From Ruminococcus sp. UBA7014 (lineage in GTDB: Bacteria; Bacillota; Clostridia; Oscillospirales; Ruminococcaceae), in contig DJXC01000216.1 of NCBI GenBank assembly GCA_002449575.1, forward strand, positions 1 to 19,867: DNA of 19,867 nt. Direction: 5' to 3'. Position numbers and translations under genes: made by a program. This document shows, one piece after another, positions 1 through 4,795 of the stretch (positions within the stretch are counted from its first letter, which is position 1; each line of letters opens with the position of its first letter). Under the pieces are notes generated by a model. That model searched no databases. It was not told the origin of the DNA and saw only the letters and a list, made by a program, of their open reading frames with translations.

Positions 1-20
1 TACTTTAGGCTAAAGAAATA

Positions 21-48
21 TCCCCTGTTCTCGTCTGAGAACAGGGGA
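21..48. terminator. Perfect 12-bp hairpin, probable bidirectional terminator
   Basis: The arms TCCCCTGTTCTC and GAGAACAGGGGA pair perfectly around a GTCT loop. The plus side is followed by AATTTTATTT. The hairpin lies just beyond the stop of the minus-strand gene ending at 56, so it most likely ends that transcript and also a plus-strand gene to the left of the window. Confidence 0.8.
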
Positions 49-55
49 ATTTTAT

Positions 56-1159
56 TTATGGCACATATGAAAATACAATTCTGTTAGAAGTCCAAAGATT
101 TGTCAGGAATTCAAATTCAACGGTCTGTGCATCTACAGGAACTTCAAAAGCAACTGTTCCTTTTGTTTTTCTTCCGGGTGAAAGTGTTGCATTCAGCCCG
201 TTATCCATACCATAAAAAGCATCACAGCTTGCACCATCTGCAAAACAATCAAAGTCAAAATAGCTGACATAATTGTCGGAATCCGAAATATTTTCAAATT
301 CCAGTTCACAGTAAAGATAATGATATCCTTCTTTTGGCTGTATAAACTCATTATCACTGATATATTCATTACAAGAAAGATAGGTAATAATCAAATCTTT
401 TGTTTCGATAATATCACCCGGTTTAAAAGTTTCTTCTGCGGAAGCGGTATTTGCTTCCGAAACAAAACCGGAATCCTGTGTGCCTTCATAAATAAATGTT
501 GCTTTTTTCTGTGTCCAGGCATTTGTTTCGTATTCAATCTGAATATCAGAAGCATCATTCGGAACTTCAAAGTAAATTTTTCCGCTTGTAGACCGCCCGG
601 AAGATAAAGTAGCAGAGAGGGAGCTTTCACCGCTGTATGAAGAATCACAGGCATATCCGTCAGCGTAGCATTTAAAGCTGTAAGAAGAAACATTTTTATC
701 CGAGTCGGAGATATTTTCAAAATAAAATTCCAGGAAGATAAAATGATTTCCCTCTTTAGGCTGAATAAACTGATTATCACTGACATATTCTCCGCTGGAT
801 ACATATACGATTTTGAGTTCATTTGTCTCCAGAATATCGCCTACATGAAACTCTGTCTGAACGGGCTGTGTTTCTTCCTCAGTGGAAACAGCTTGTTCAG
901 CACTGCTGTTATTTTTTTCTTCCTCAGTGGAAACAGCTTGTTCAGCACTGCTGTTATTTTTTTCTTCCTCAGTGGAAACAGCTTGTTCAGCACTGCTGTT
1001 ATTTTTTTCTGCTTCCGGTTGATTTGCGGTTGTTTGCTGTGTCACTTCTCCTACTTTGCTGACAGTATCTGTATCAGAACCACTTGCGGCTGCCATCATC
1101 AGAAAAGTGCCGGAAGCTACCAAAACAGCAAGTCCTTTTTGCATTTTTGTTTTTTTCAT
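56..1159 (-). CDS. Secreted protein with two DUF4352-like beta-sandwich domains and a triplicated linker
   Basis: A 367-residue exported protein of unknown function. Residues 1-28 form a signal peptide (KK-rich start, hydrophobic core, then MAAASGSD). Residues about 50-97 are a low-complexity linker with three exact copies of EKNNSSAEQAVSTEE. Two related domains follow, about 103-225 and 243-367. Each has a GDI(L/I)ET start, an FIQPKEG motif, ENISDSD and an FEVP strand, which resembles DUF4352/telokin-like extracytoplasmic domains; the two look like an internal duplication. The lipobox cysteine expected in such proteins is absent: a serine (AGT) sits where a TGT would restore it. The start is supported by GGAGG seven bases upstream. 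That site lies against the end of the VanZ-like gene four bases upstream, so the two are probably one operon. Domain assignment is by pattern only. Confidence 0.75.
   Translation of the reverse strand: MKKTKMQKGLAVLVASGTFLMMAAASGSDTDTVSKVGEVTQQTTANQPEAEKNNSSAEQAVSTEEEKNNSSAEQAVSTEEEKNNSSAEQAVSTEEETQPVQTEFHVGDILETNELKIVYVSSGEYVSDNQFIQPKEGNHFIFLEFYFENISDSDKNVSSYSFKCYADGYACDSSYSGESSLSATLSSGRSTSGKIYFEVPNDASDIQIEYETNAWTQKKATFIYEGTQDSGFVSEANTASAEETFKPGDIIETKDLIITYLSCNEYISDNEFIQPKEGYHYLYCELEFENISDSDNYVSYFDFDCFADGASCDAFYGMDNGLNATLSPGRKTKGTVAFEVPVDAQTVEFEFLTNLWTSNRIVFSYVP
871..1010 (-). repeat. Three perfect 45-bp tandem repeats within a coding region
   Basis: Units 871-915, 916-960 and 961-1005 are identical base for base, with five further matching bases to 1010. 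Each unit encodes 15 residues (EKNNSSAEQAVSTEE), so copy number can change without a frameshift. Exact DNA identity, including silent positions, points to recent expansion or gene conversion. Confidence 0.95.
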
Positions 1160-1163
1160 TGAT

Positions 1164-1562
1164 TTACCTCCATATTCGTATGATTATCATTGCAGTGACT
1201 GTACCTGAAAAATAAATAATAATATCAGATATATCATATGTGCCGTACATCCAATGCAGAGCCTGAAAAATTTCTACAAGAATGCCGAGAACCGGACAAA
1301 AGAGCAGCCAAAATAACTGTTGTTTTCTAAACTGCATAATTATTTGAATTATAAATGTAAAGGAAACAGCCCAGCAGAAATCCGCACCATAGCACCGCAG
1401 AAAATATCTGATTCCAGAAAGACTATCTGAAAAATCTGTAGTTGTTTCCGGCAAAAAACGATGAAAGAAATAAATATCCGGGTTTAGAAATACATAAATT
1501 GCTGTTCCGAAAAGAAGAAATAAAACACTCAGCAACAGGTATTGTATCTTTTTATTCTGCAT
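1164..1562 (-). CDS. Small VanZ-like integral membrane protein
   Basis: 132 residues with about four membrane segments (near 7-27, 60-77, 84-104 and 110-130). The pattern GILVEIFQ (E97, Q100) followed by D110 and D113 in a TYDISDIIIY stretch resembles the conserved acidic/glutamine core of VanZ-like and DUF2809-like proteins, whose biochemical role is poorly known. The open frame runs upstream to 1835, but the start at 1562 is chosen because AGGAA lies six to seven bases before it and because a perfect consensus promoter lies at 1617-1645, inside the longer frame. It is the first gene of a probable operon with the secreted protein that follows four bases later. Family assignment is tentative. 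Confidence 0.65.
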   Translation of the reverse strand: MQNKKIQYLLLSVLFLLFGTAIYVFLNPDIYFFHRFLPETTTDFSDSLSGIRYFLRCYGADFCWAVSFTFIIQIIMQFRKQQLFWLLFCPVLGILVEIFQALHWMYGTYDISDIIIYFSGTVTAMIIIRIWR

Positions 1563-1616
1563 AGTAATTTCCTGGAAAAATTCTGATATTGTAAACAGGA
1601 ACAATCTTATATTTCT

Positions 1617-1645
1617 ATTATAGTGCGTCAAATCGTTTTTGTCAA
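1617..1645 (-). promoter_or_regulatory. Perfect sigma-A promoter for the VanZ-like operon
   Basis: Read on the minus strand: TTGACA (1645-1640), a 17-bp spacer, TATAAT (1622-1617). Both hexamers match the consensus exactly. The leader before the start at 1562 would be about 45 nt. Confidence 0.85.
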
Positions 1646-1648
1646 GAT

Positions 1649-1663
1649 AAAATGAAACATTTT
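1649..1663. promoter_or_regulatory. Candidate operator dyad between divergent genes
   Basis: A perfect inverted repeat AAAATG-AAA-CATTTT lies directly upstream of the -35 box at 1640-1645 and about 57 bp upstream of the XRE gene start. Its size and position suit a Cro/CI-type dimer. Binding by the adjacent regulator is an inference. Confidence 0.4.
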
Positions 1664-1719
1664 GTTGAATTCTTATGTTTTTTTCTGAATTATGCTTTAT
1701 AATAAATAGGGTGATAGTT

Positions 1720-2094
1720 ATGAAAGGCATAAAAATCATGTTCGGAGAAAGACTGCGAAATCTTCGGGAAATCAAGGATATGACACAGGAAACAGCATCA
1801 AGGGAACTTGCCATTTCACGAGGAATGCTGTCCAATTATGAACTCGGCAAGCGCGAACCGGATTATGCCATGCTTTGCAGACTGGCAGATTATTATCAGG
1901 TAACAACAGATTATCTGCTTGGTATCACCAGCTTACCTCAGAAGCAAGAATATTTTGCTGAAAAACGGCTGCAAAATCTTGTCAGCTATTATCTTACATG
2001 TCCGGAAGAAAGCCGGCAGGATTTGGAAAAATATGCTGAACTGCTTTCATTAAGAGACGAACAAAGAAAAAAATACAAGAAACAGAATATCTGA
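1720..2094 (+). CDS. XRE/Cro-CI family transcriptional regulator
   Basis: 124 residues. Residues about 8-62 form a classic Cro/CI helix-turn-helix: ERLRNLREIKDMTQ, ISRGMLSNYELGKREP (recognition helix), then YQVTTDYLLG, the usual end of the HTH_3 fold. The C-terminal 55 residues are charged and helical with no recognised sensor domain. The start at 1720 has AGGGTGA upstream at good spacing. An in-frame ATG at 1738 (MFGERL) is the family's usual start and is a real alternative, because a TATAAT at 1698-1703 without a good -35 would leave only a very short leader before 1720. It is divergent from the VanZ-like operon and directly upstream of the toxin-antitoxin cassette. It may regulate either, or itself. 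Confidence 0.85.
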   Translation: MKGIKIMFGERLRNLREIKDMTQETASRELAISRGMLSNYELGKREPDYAMLCRLADYYQVTTDYLLGITSLPQKQEYFAEKRLQNLVSYYLTCPEESRQDLEKYAELLSLRDEQRKKYKKQNI

Positions 2095-2103
2095 TAAAAT
2101 TAA

Positions 2104-2147
2104 AAATGCCGGATTTTTCAAAACAGAATTGACAAAATCCGACATTT
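2104..2147. repeat. Long inverted repeat overlapping the toxin promoter
   Basis: Arms 2104-2117 and 2134-2147 pair at 13 of 14 positions around a 16-nt loop. The right arm overlaps the last base of the -35 box and most of the spacer of the promoter at 2129-2157. It may be the terminator of the XRE gene, an operator, or both. The run after the right arm is only moderately T-rich. Confidence 0.6.
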
Positions 2148-2157
2148 ATGTTATAAT
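2129..2157 (+). promoter_or_regulatory. Perfect sigma-A promoter for the toxin mRNA
   Basis: TTGACA at 2129-2134, a 17-bp spacer and TATAAT at 2152-2157. Transcription should begin near 2164, so the transcript would start with AGAGGGUAUACC. Confidence 0.88.
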
Positions 2158-2197
2158 GTGAAAAGAGGGTATACCAGCACGGTGGCGGTCAATCCAG

Positions 2198-2215
2198 CTC
2201 CCAGAAATGGGGGTG
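2198..2215 (+). promoter_or_regulatory. Leader hairpin sequestering the toxin ribosome binding site
   Basis: In the RNA, GCUCCCA pairs with UGGGGGU around a GAAA tetraloop (seven pairs, two of them G-U). The 3' arm is the Shine-Dalgarno sequence GGGGGTGA of the small ORF at 2222, so the site would be closed in the free mRNA. A hairpin closing the toxin's ribosome binding site is a known feature of Fst-type type I toxin mRNAs. Confidence 0.6.
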
Positions 2216-2221
2216 AACAGT

Positions 2222-2323
2222 ATGCAGAACATTACATGGCAGGATTTAATCCAGCTGGGCATTATGCTCGGCACATGGGCTAATTTATTTTACATGATTT
2301 ACTGCAATAAAAATAAAAAATAA
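2222..2323 (+). CDS. Small hydrophobic type I toxin (Hol-Tox/Fst-like), 33 residues
   Basis: A 33-residue peptide too short for routine gene calling. It begins MQNITWQDLIQLGIML, continues with one hydrophobic helix (about residues 9-27) and ends in a basic tail CNKNKK. This matches the shape of putative holin-like toxins and Fst/TxpA-type membrane toxins: single membrane segment, polar N-terminus, lysine-rich end. GGGGGTGA lies five bases upstream of the ATG. An in-frame GTG at 2213 lies inside that site and is an unlikely start. The transcript would run from about 2164 to the terminator at 2317-2357. A second perfect promoter fires toward it from the other side, giving an antisense RNA that overlaps the last codons and the terminator. 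Toxicity is inferred from architecture and peptide shape. Confidence 0.78.
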   Translation: MQNITWQDLIQLGIMLGTWANLFYMIYCNKNKK

Positions 2324-2400
2324 CCGCCGTATGCTTCCCCAAGCCGGCGGTTATTTTCATAACTAACACTTGGGAGCGACCGTCATCGGTACGCCCTCTT
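2310..2400 (-). ncRNA. Candidate antitoxin RNA of the type I cassette
   Basis: A perfect promoter at 2407-2435 on the minus strand should start an RNA near 2400 that ends in the T-run after the shared hairpin (about 90 nt). It contains no convincing ORF. It can pair with the toxin mRNA in three ways. First, the whole terminator stem and the last toxin codons (2310-2357) are complementary by overlap. Second, the terminal loops are CCCC in one RNA and GGGG in the other. Third, its 5' part (DNA 2371-2381, TGGGAGCGACC on plus) resembles the toxin's ribosome binding site (2208-2218, TGGGGGTGAAC), so ten of eleven pairs can form if G-U is allowed. Its first bases, AAGAGGG then GUACC, nearly copy the 5' end of the toxin mRNA. 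Confidence 0.72.
2317..2357. terminator. Shared bidirectional terminator of the toxin and antitoxin RNAs
   Basis: A 13-bp perfect stem (2317-2329 with 2345-2357, AAAATAACCGCCG and its complement) is topped by a second stem GCTT/AAGC with a CCCC loop (2337-2340). The plus side ends TTATTTTC and the minus side ends in a strong TTTTTTATTTTT run, so it can stop both convergent transcripts. Confidence 0.9.
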
Positions 2401-2406
2401 TCTTAT

Positions 2407-2435
2407 ATTATACACTGTTCTGAATGAAATGTCAA
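2407..2435 (-). promoter_or_regulatory. Perfect sigma-A promoter for the antitoxin RNA
   Basis: Read on the minus strand: TTGACA (2435-2430), 17-bp spacer, TATAAT (2412-2407). It is as strong by consensus as the toxin promoter and faces it across the cassette. Confidence 0.87.
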
Positions 2436-2439
2436 GAGA

Positions 2440-2475
2440 AAAACAAAAAATTTCCGTCCTCGCAAGAGAACGGAA
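2440..2475 (-). terminator. Intrinsic terminator of the divIC-S1 gene pair
   Basis: The arms TTCCGTCCTC (2452-2461) and GAGAACGGAA (2466-2475) pair at nine of ten positions around GCAA. On the minus strand the stem is followed by TTTTTTGTTTTT. It lies 15 bases past the stop of the S1-domain gene. Confidence 0.88.
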
Positions 2476-2489
2476 TTTTATTTCATATT

Positions 2490-2930
2490 TTATCTGGAGC
2501 GTCTGCGGGATTTGTTTTTTCTGTCAGTAATGCGCTTGATGTCGCCCATTTTTTCCTCACTGTTCTGTTTGAAGCGGTTCATCATATCTTCAAAGCTCAG
2601 TTCAGAATCCTGCGGCTGGGGCTTGGGATTCCAGACAGTACCCTTATCACGGTTTTGTCTTCTGGGCTGACGTGGCTTTTCCTCCTGTGGAAGTGCCTTT
2701 TTAATTGACATGCTGACTTTTCCCTGCTCGTTAATCTGAAGCACAACCACTTTCACTTCCTGACCTTCTGTCAGGAATTCACGAATATCACTGACAAAAG
2801 TGTTTGCAACTTCGGAGATATGTACCATACCAGTAGCAGGTTTTTCGCCCTCCTGTTCCACTTCCACGAATGCGCCGTAATTAGTAATGCTTCTGACTTT
2901 GCCGTTATAAATTTTACCTGTTTCCAGCAT
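2490..2930 (-). CDS. yabR: S1-domain RNA-binding protein (YabR/GSP13-like)
   Basis: 146 residues. Residues 5-77 form one S1 RNA-binding domain: G-K-V-x-x-I-x-x-Y-G-A-F-V-E at 10-23, G-M-V-H-I-S-E at 34-40, and a final KVSMSIKK strand. The rest (about 81-146) is a basic, proline- and arginine-rich tail ending RRRSR, likely disordered and RNA-binding. Bacillus YabR has the same single-S1 plan and lies directly after divIC, as here, so the assignment rests on both domain and synteny. Family members associate with ribosomes or RNA; the exact role is unsettled. GGAGG lies about 13 bases upstream, slightly far, but no better start is visible. It shares a transcript with divIC and ends at the hairpin at 2452-2475. 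Confidence 0.85.
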   Translation of the reverse strand: MLETGKIYNGKVRSITNYGAFVEVEQEGEKPATGMVHISEVANTFVSDIREFLTEGQEVKVVVLQINEQGKVSMSIKKALPQEEKPRQPRRQNRDKGTVWNPKPQPQDSELSFEDMMNRFKQNSEEKMGDIKRITDRKNKSRRRSR

Positions 2931-2962
2931 TGTTGTGAAAATCCTCCTGTTTTTTATGAATT

Positions 2963-3271
2963 TTATTTATCTCTGGATGTATCATAATAACGCCGTTCGT
3001 CCGGATAGGCATAATTTCCGGATTCGACAGCAAGTTTTTCCATATAGCGACTAATATCATCAGAAGCAATCAGTGCAGCAAGTTCTTCATTCTCCGCAGA
3101 AATTACTTCAATATTTTCATTCAATTGTGCAAGTTCCTTACGTTTCTCGACAATAGAATTCTGCGCAGAAATGATAGAGACAGTGCAGAACACTGCAAAC
3201 ATGGCAAGAGCTGCTCCTATCAGCATTCTGAACATGAGGGGCTGTTTTGCCGTTTTTTTTCTGTTTGGCAT
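2963..3271 (-). CDS. divIC: Septum formation initiator, DivIC/FtsB family
   Basis: 102 residues. A basic cytoplasmic start (MPNRKKTAKQ), one membrane helix (about 16-36) and an extracytoplasmic coiled coil (about 38-72, heptad-like leucines and many glutamates, NENIEVISAENEELAALI) match DivIC/FtsB. These proteins form a complex with FtsL and DivIB/FtsQ at the division septum. The C-terminal part SGNYAYPDERRYY corresponds to the conserved aromatic end of the family. The frame extends upstream to 3340, but AAGGCGGTA seven bases before 3271 and the promoter at 3311-3340 fix the shorter start. Sequence divergence in this family is high, so the position between yabQ and yabR is the strongest support. 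Confidence 0.85.
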   Translation of the reverse strand: MPNRKKTAKQPLMFRMLIGAALAMFAVFCTVSIISAQNSIVEKRKELAQLNENIEVISAENEELAALIASDDISRYMEKLAVESGNYAYPDERRYYDTSRDK

Positions 3272-3310
3272 ATTGATTACCGCCTTATATGAAATCATTG
3301 TTATTTTATT

Positions 3311-3340
3311 ATTATACACCCTACAGAGGGTAAGTTGCAA
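3311..3340 (-). promoter_or_regulatory. Promoter for divIC-yabR
   Basis: Minus strand: TTGCAA (3340-3335), 18-bp spacer, TATAAT (3316-3311). The spacer holds a short inverted repeat ACCCT-ACAG-AGGGT. This vegetative promoter would free divIC and yabR from the upstream sporulation genes yabP and yabQ. Confidence 0.65.
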
Positions 3341-3369
3341 GCAGTTTTTGATATTTTTTTTCAGAGATA

Positions 3370-3750
3370 CTATTTTTTGTCAGTTTTCACAAAAAGTCTA
3401 GAAATTTTCATTAAAATCTGTACAAAGCTATCCCAGAGTGAAAAGAAAAATCTGCCGAGTGTGCATTCATGCAGAATAAACCCGCACAGGCAGCCGATAA
3501 CATAATGCATCCGGAATTCTCCTCTTGCAAAACCGCTGACATAGCACAGAAGCAGAAAGCTTGCCACAGTCAGAAAGAAAATATCTTCCAGCATGGTCAC
3601 AGACCAGTGGTGCGGAATCAGCCGCCGGAGAAAGCGGAACAAATCAAACAGAATGCCGGAAGGTATGCCAAGCAGTATTGCACCGCCGAACAGAAGAAGT
3701 TCTTCTTCGACAGTGCGGAACGTTTCCGGCGCAATTTTCAGCAGCAGCAT
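3370..3750 (-). CDS. yabQ: Spore cortex biosynthesis membrane protein YabQ
   Basis: 126 residues with three hydrophobic segments (about 18-38, 53-75 and 80-95). The pattern GIPSGILFDLFRFLRR then LEDIFFLTVASFLLL is typical of YabQ, a sporulation membrane protein needed for cortex formation in Bacillus and Clostridia. The C-terminus (KISRLFVKTDKK) is basic and shorter than in Bacillus, as is usual in Clostridia. Its ATG overlaps the yabP stop by one base (TAATG), so the two are translationally coupled. About 98 bp separate it from divIC, and that gap carries a separate vegetative promoter. Confidence 0.85.
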   Translation of the reverse strand: MLLLKIAPETFRTVEEELLLFGGAILLGIPSGILFDLFRFLRRLIPHHWSVTMLEDIFFLTVASFLLLCYVSGFARGEFRMHYVIGCLCGFILHECTLGRFFFSLWDSFVQILMKISRLFVKTDKK

Positions 3751-4034
3751 TATCGGAACAGTTTCCCCAGCATCGAAACAGGGGAATGCTTGTCTTTATC
3801 GCCGTACTGGAGTGACCAGATGTCACCTTCGACAGCAAGAGAACCGTTTTCAATGCTGATAGCGTTAATATGCAGTTCCCGTCCGGTAATGGTGAGTTCG
3901 CCCATGGCGGTATAAAGAACGATTTCACGGTCATCAAAGCGGTCAATATCAGTAATGCCGGAAATACTGAGAATTTTCCGGTTTTCGAGCGTGACAAGAT
4001 GGGGTATGTCTGTATGATGTTCTGTTTCCTGCAT
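3750..4034 (-). CDS. yabP: Sporulation protein YabP
   Basis: 94 residues. The pattern HLVTLENRKILSISGITDI, then FDDREIVLYTAMGELTITGRELHI and LAVEGDIWSLQYGD, is the conserved YabP/YqfC beta-rich core. YabP is a mother-cell sporulation protein, normally sigma-E dependent, and lies next to yabQ in most spore formers. GGGAGG is nine bases upstream of the start. No clear sigma-A promoter is seen in the 64 bp up to the Rrf2 gene; an AATACAAT string there could be a sigma-E -10 element, but without a clear -35 this is weak. The yabO gene that often precedes it is not present here. Confidence 0.9.
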   Translation of the reverse strand: MQETEHHTDIPHLVTLENRKILSISGITDIDRFDDREIVLYTAMGELTITGRELHINAISIENGSLAVEGDIWSLQYGDKDKHSPVSMLGKLFR

Positions 4035-4098
4035 AGTTCAGAGCCTCCCGAAATGAATTATTGTATTCTATGCAGGAAGATACCGGAACATTCCGGAA

Positions 4099-4536
4099 TT
4101 AAATACAATAATCATTGCCGTCCACACCGGCATTATGATTCAGAATATCCTGTAAAGTGATACTGTCCAGATATTCATGAACAGCTTTATAGAGTCCTTC
4201 CCAAACATAAAGTGTAGCACATTCCGCAGCACGGGGACAGTCATTTTCTTCATATTCCAGACAAGCCACCGGTGCAAGGCTGCCTTCTGTTGCACGGAGT
4301 ACATCACCGACAGTCAGCACATTGGCAGGCTTGGCAAGCATGTAGCCGCCTTTGTTGCCACGGTTAGTGCGGAGAATCCCGCCTTTGTTGAGCATAGGCA
4401 CAATCTGTTCAAGATATTTTTTAGAAATCTGCTGACGTTCAGCAACTTCTTTCAGAGAAATATAGCCGTCTTCCTGATGCAGAGACAAATCAAGAAGCAT
4501 TCGCAGAGCATATCTGCCTTTTGTTGAAATTTTCAT
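4099..4536 (-). CDS. iscR: Rrf2-family regulator, IscR-like with a three-cysteine motif
   Basis: 145 residues. The winged helix (about 1-80) begins MKISTKGRYALRMLLDL, has recognition residues in ISKKYLEQIVPMLNKGGILRTNRG, and a KGGYMLAKP wing, all typical of Rrf2. Three cysteines at 92, 100 and 106 (C-x7-C-x5-C) match the position of the iron-sulfur ligands of IscR, whereas CymR-type members lack them. An Fe-S-sensing role is therefore likely, though the first spacing is longer than in Escherichia coli. No iscS-iscU genes follow, which is unusual. It is divergent from the oxidoreductase operon. It likely represses itself, because an inverted repeat overlaps its own -10 box. AAGGAAG precedes the start by about ten bases. 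Confidence 0.85.
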   Translation of the reverse strand: MKISTKGRYALRMLLDLSLHQEDGYISLKEVAERQQISKKYLEQIVPMLNKGGILRTNRGNKGGYMLAKPANVLTVGDVLRATEGSLAPVACLEYEENDCPRAAECATLYVWEGLYKAVHEYLDSITLQDILNHNAGVDGNDYCI

Positions 4537-4570
4537 AATTCAGATACTTCCTTTCTGTAGTAAATTTTAT

Positions 4571-4595
4571 CCTATATTTATTATTATAACATAGG
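4571..4595. promoter_or_regulatory. Candidate Rrf2/IscR operator overlapping its own promoter
   Basis: CCTAT (4571-4575) and ATAGG (4591-4595) form an inverted repeat with a 15-bp centre. If flanks are included, nine of twelve bases match between the half-sites. It covers the -10 box of the promoter at 4583-4611. A further copy of the half-site ATAGGTT lies at 4704-4710, upstream of the oxidoreductase promoter. Confidence 0.4.
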
Positions 4596-4611
4596 TTTAG
4601 TATGATTTCAA
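4583..4611 (-). promoter_or_regulatory. Promoter of the Rrf2-family regulator
   Basis: Minus strand: TTGAAA (4611-4606), 17-bp spacer, TATAAT (4588-4583). The leader to the start at 4536 is about 40 nt. Confidence 0.75.
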
Positions 4612-4717
4612 GTAGAAAAGTATCTGTAAAAATTCACGTTTTTATTCTGAAAAAATATTTGAAATTTTATATTTTCCACAAACTTATAAAATATATCAGA
4701 TTAATAGGTTATAGATA

Positions 4718-4746
4718 TTGACTTTCAGAAAGGAAAATGCTATAAT
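4718..4746 (+). promoter_or_regulatory. Promoter of the 2-oxoacid:ferredoxin oxidoreductase operon
   Basis: TTGACT at 4718-4723, 17-bp spacer and TATAAT at 4741-4746. The leader before the first ATG at 4796 is about 43 nt. An ATAGGTT half-site at 4704-4710 sits just upstream of the -35 box. The 180 bp between the two divergent promoters and genes hold no ORF. Confidence 0.82.
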
Positions 4747-4795
4747 ATTATCATATTAAATAGATATGCAAATTCAGGAATAAGGTGATATTATC

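Noticed and set aside
871..1010. Tandem repeat considered as a CRISPR array
   Set aside because: Units are contiguous with no spacers and keep a reading frame in a secreted protein.
1563..1835. N-terminal extension of the VanZ-like gene
   Set aside because: It would cross a perfect promoter and overlap the divergent XRE gene. The internal ATG at 1562 has a ribosome binding site.
2222..2323. The 33-residue ORF as a phage holin
   Set aside because: No phage genes are nearby, and the opposing promoter with shared terminator fits a type I toxin much better.
4075..4100. CCGGAA-CA-TTCCGG hairpin as the Rrf2 terminator
   Set aside because: The loop is too small, no T-run follows, and only 64 bp separate the genes.
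3870..4160. Plus-strand ORF spanning yabP and the gap to the Rrf2 gene
   Set aside because: It is opposite conserved genes on both sides and has no ribosome binding site.
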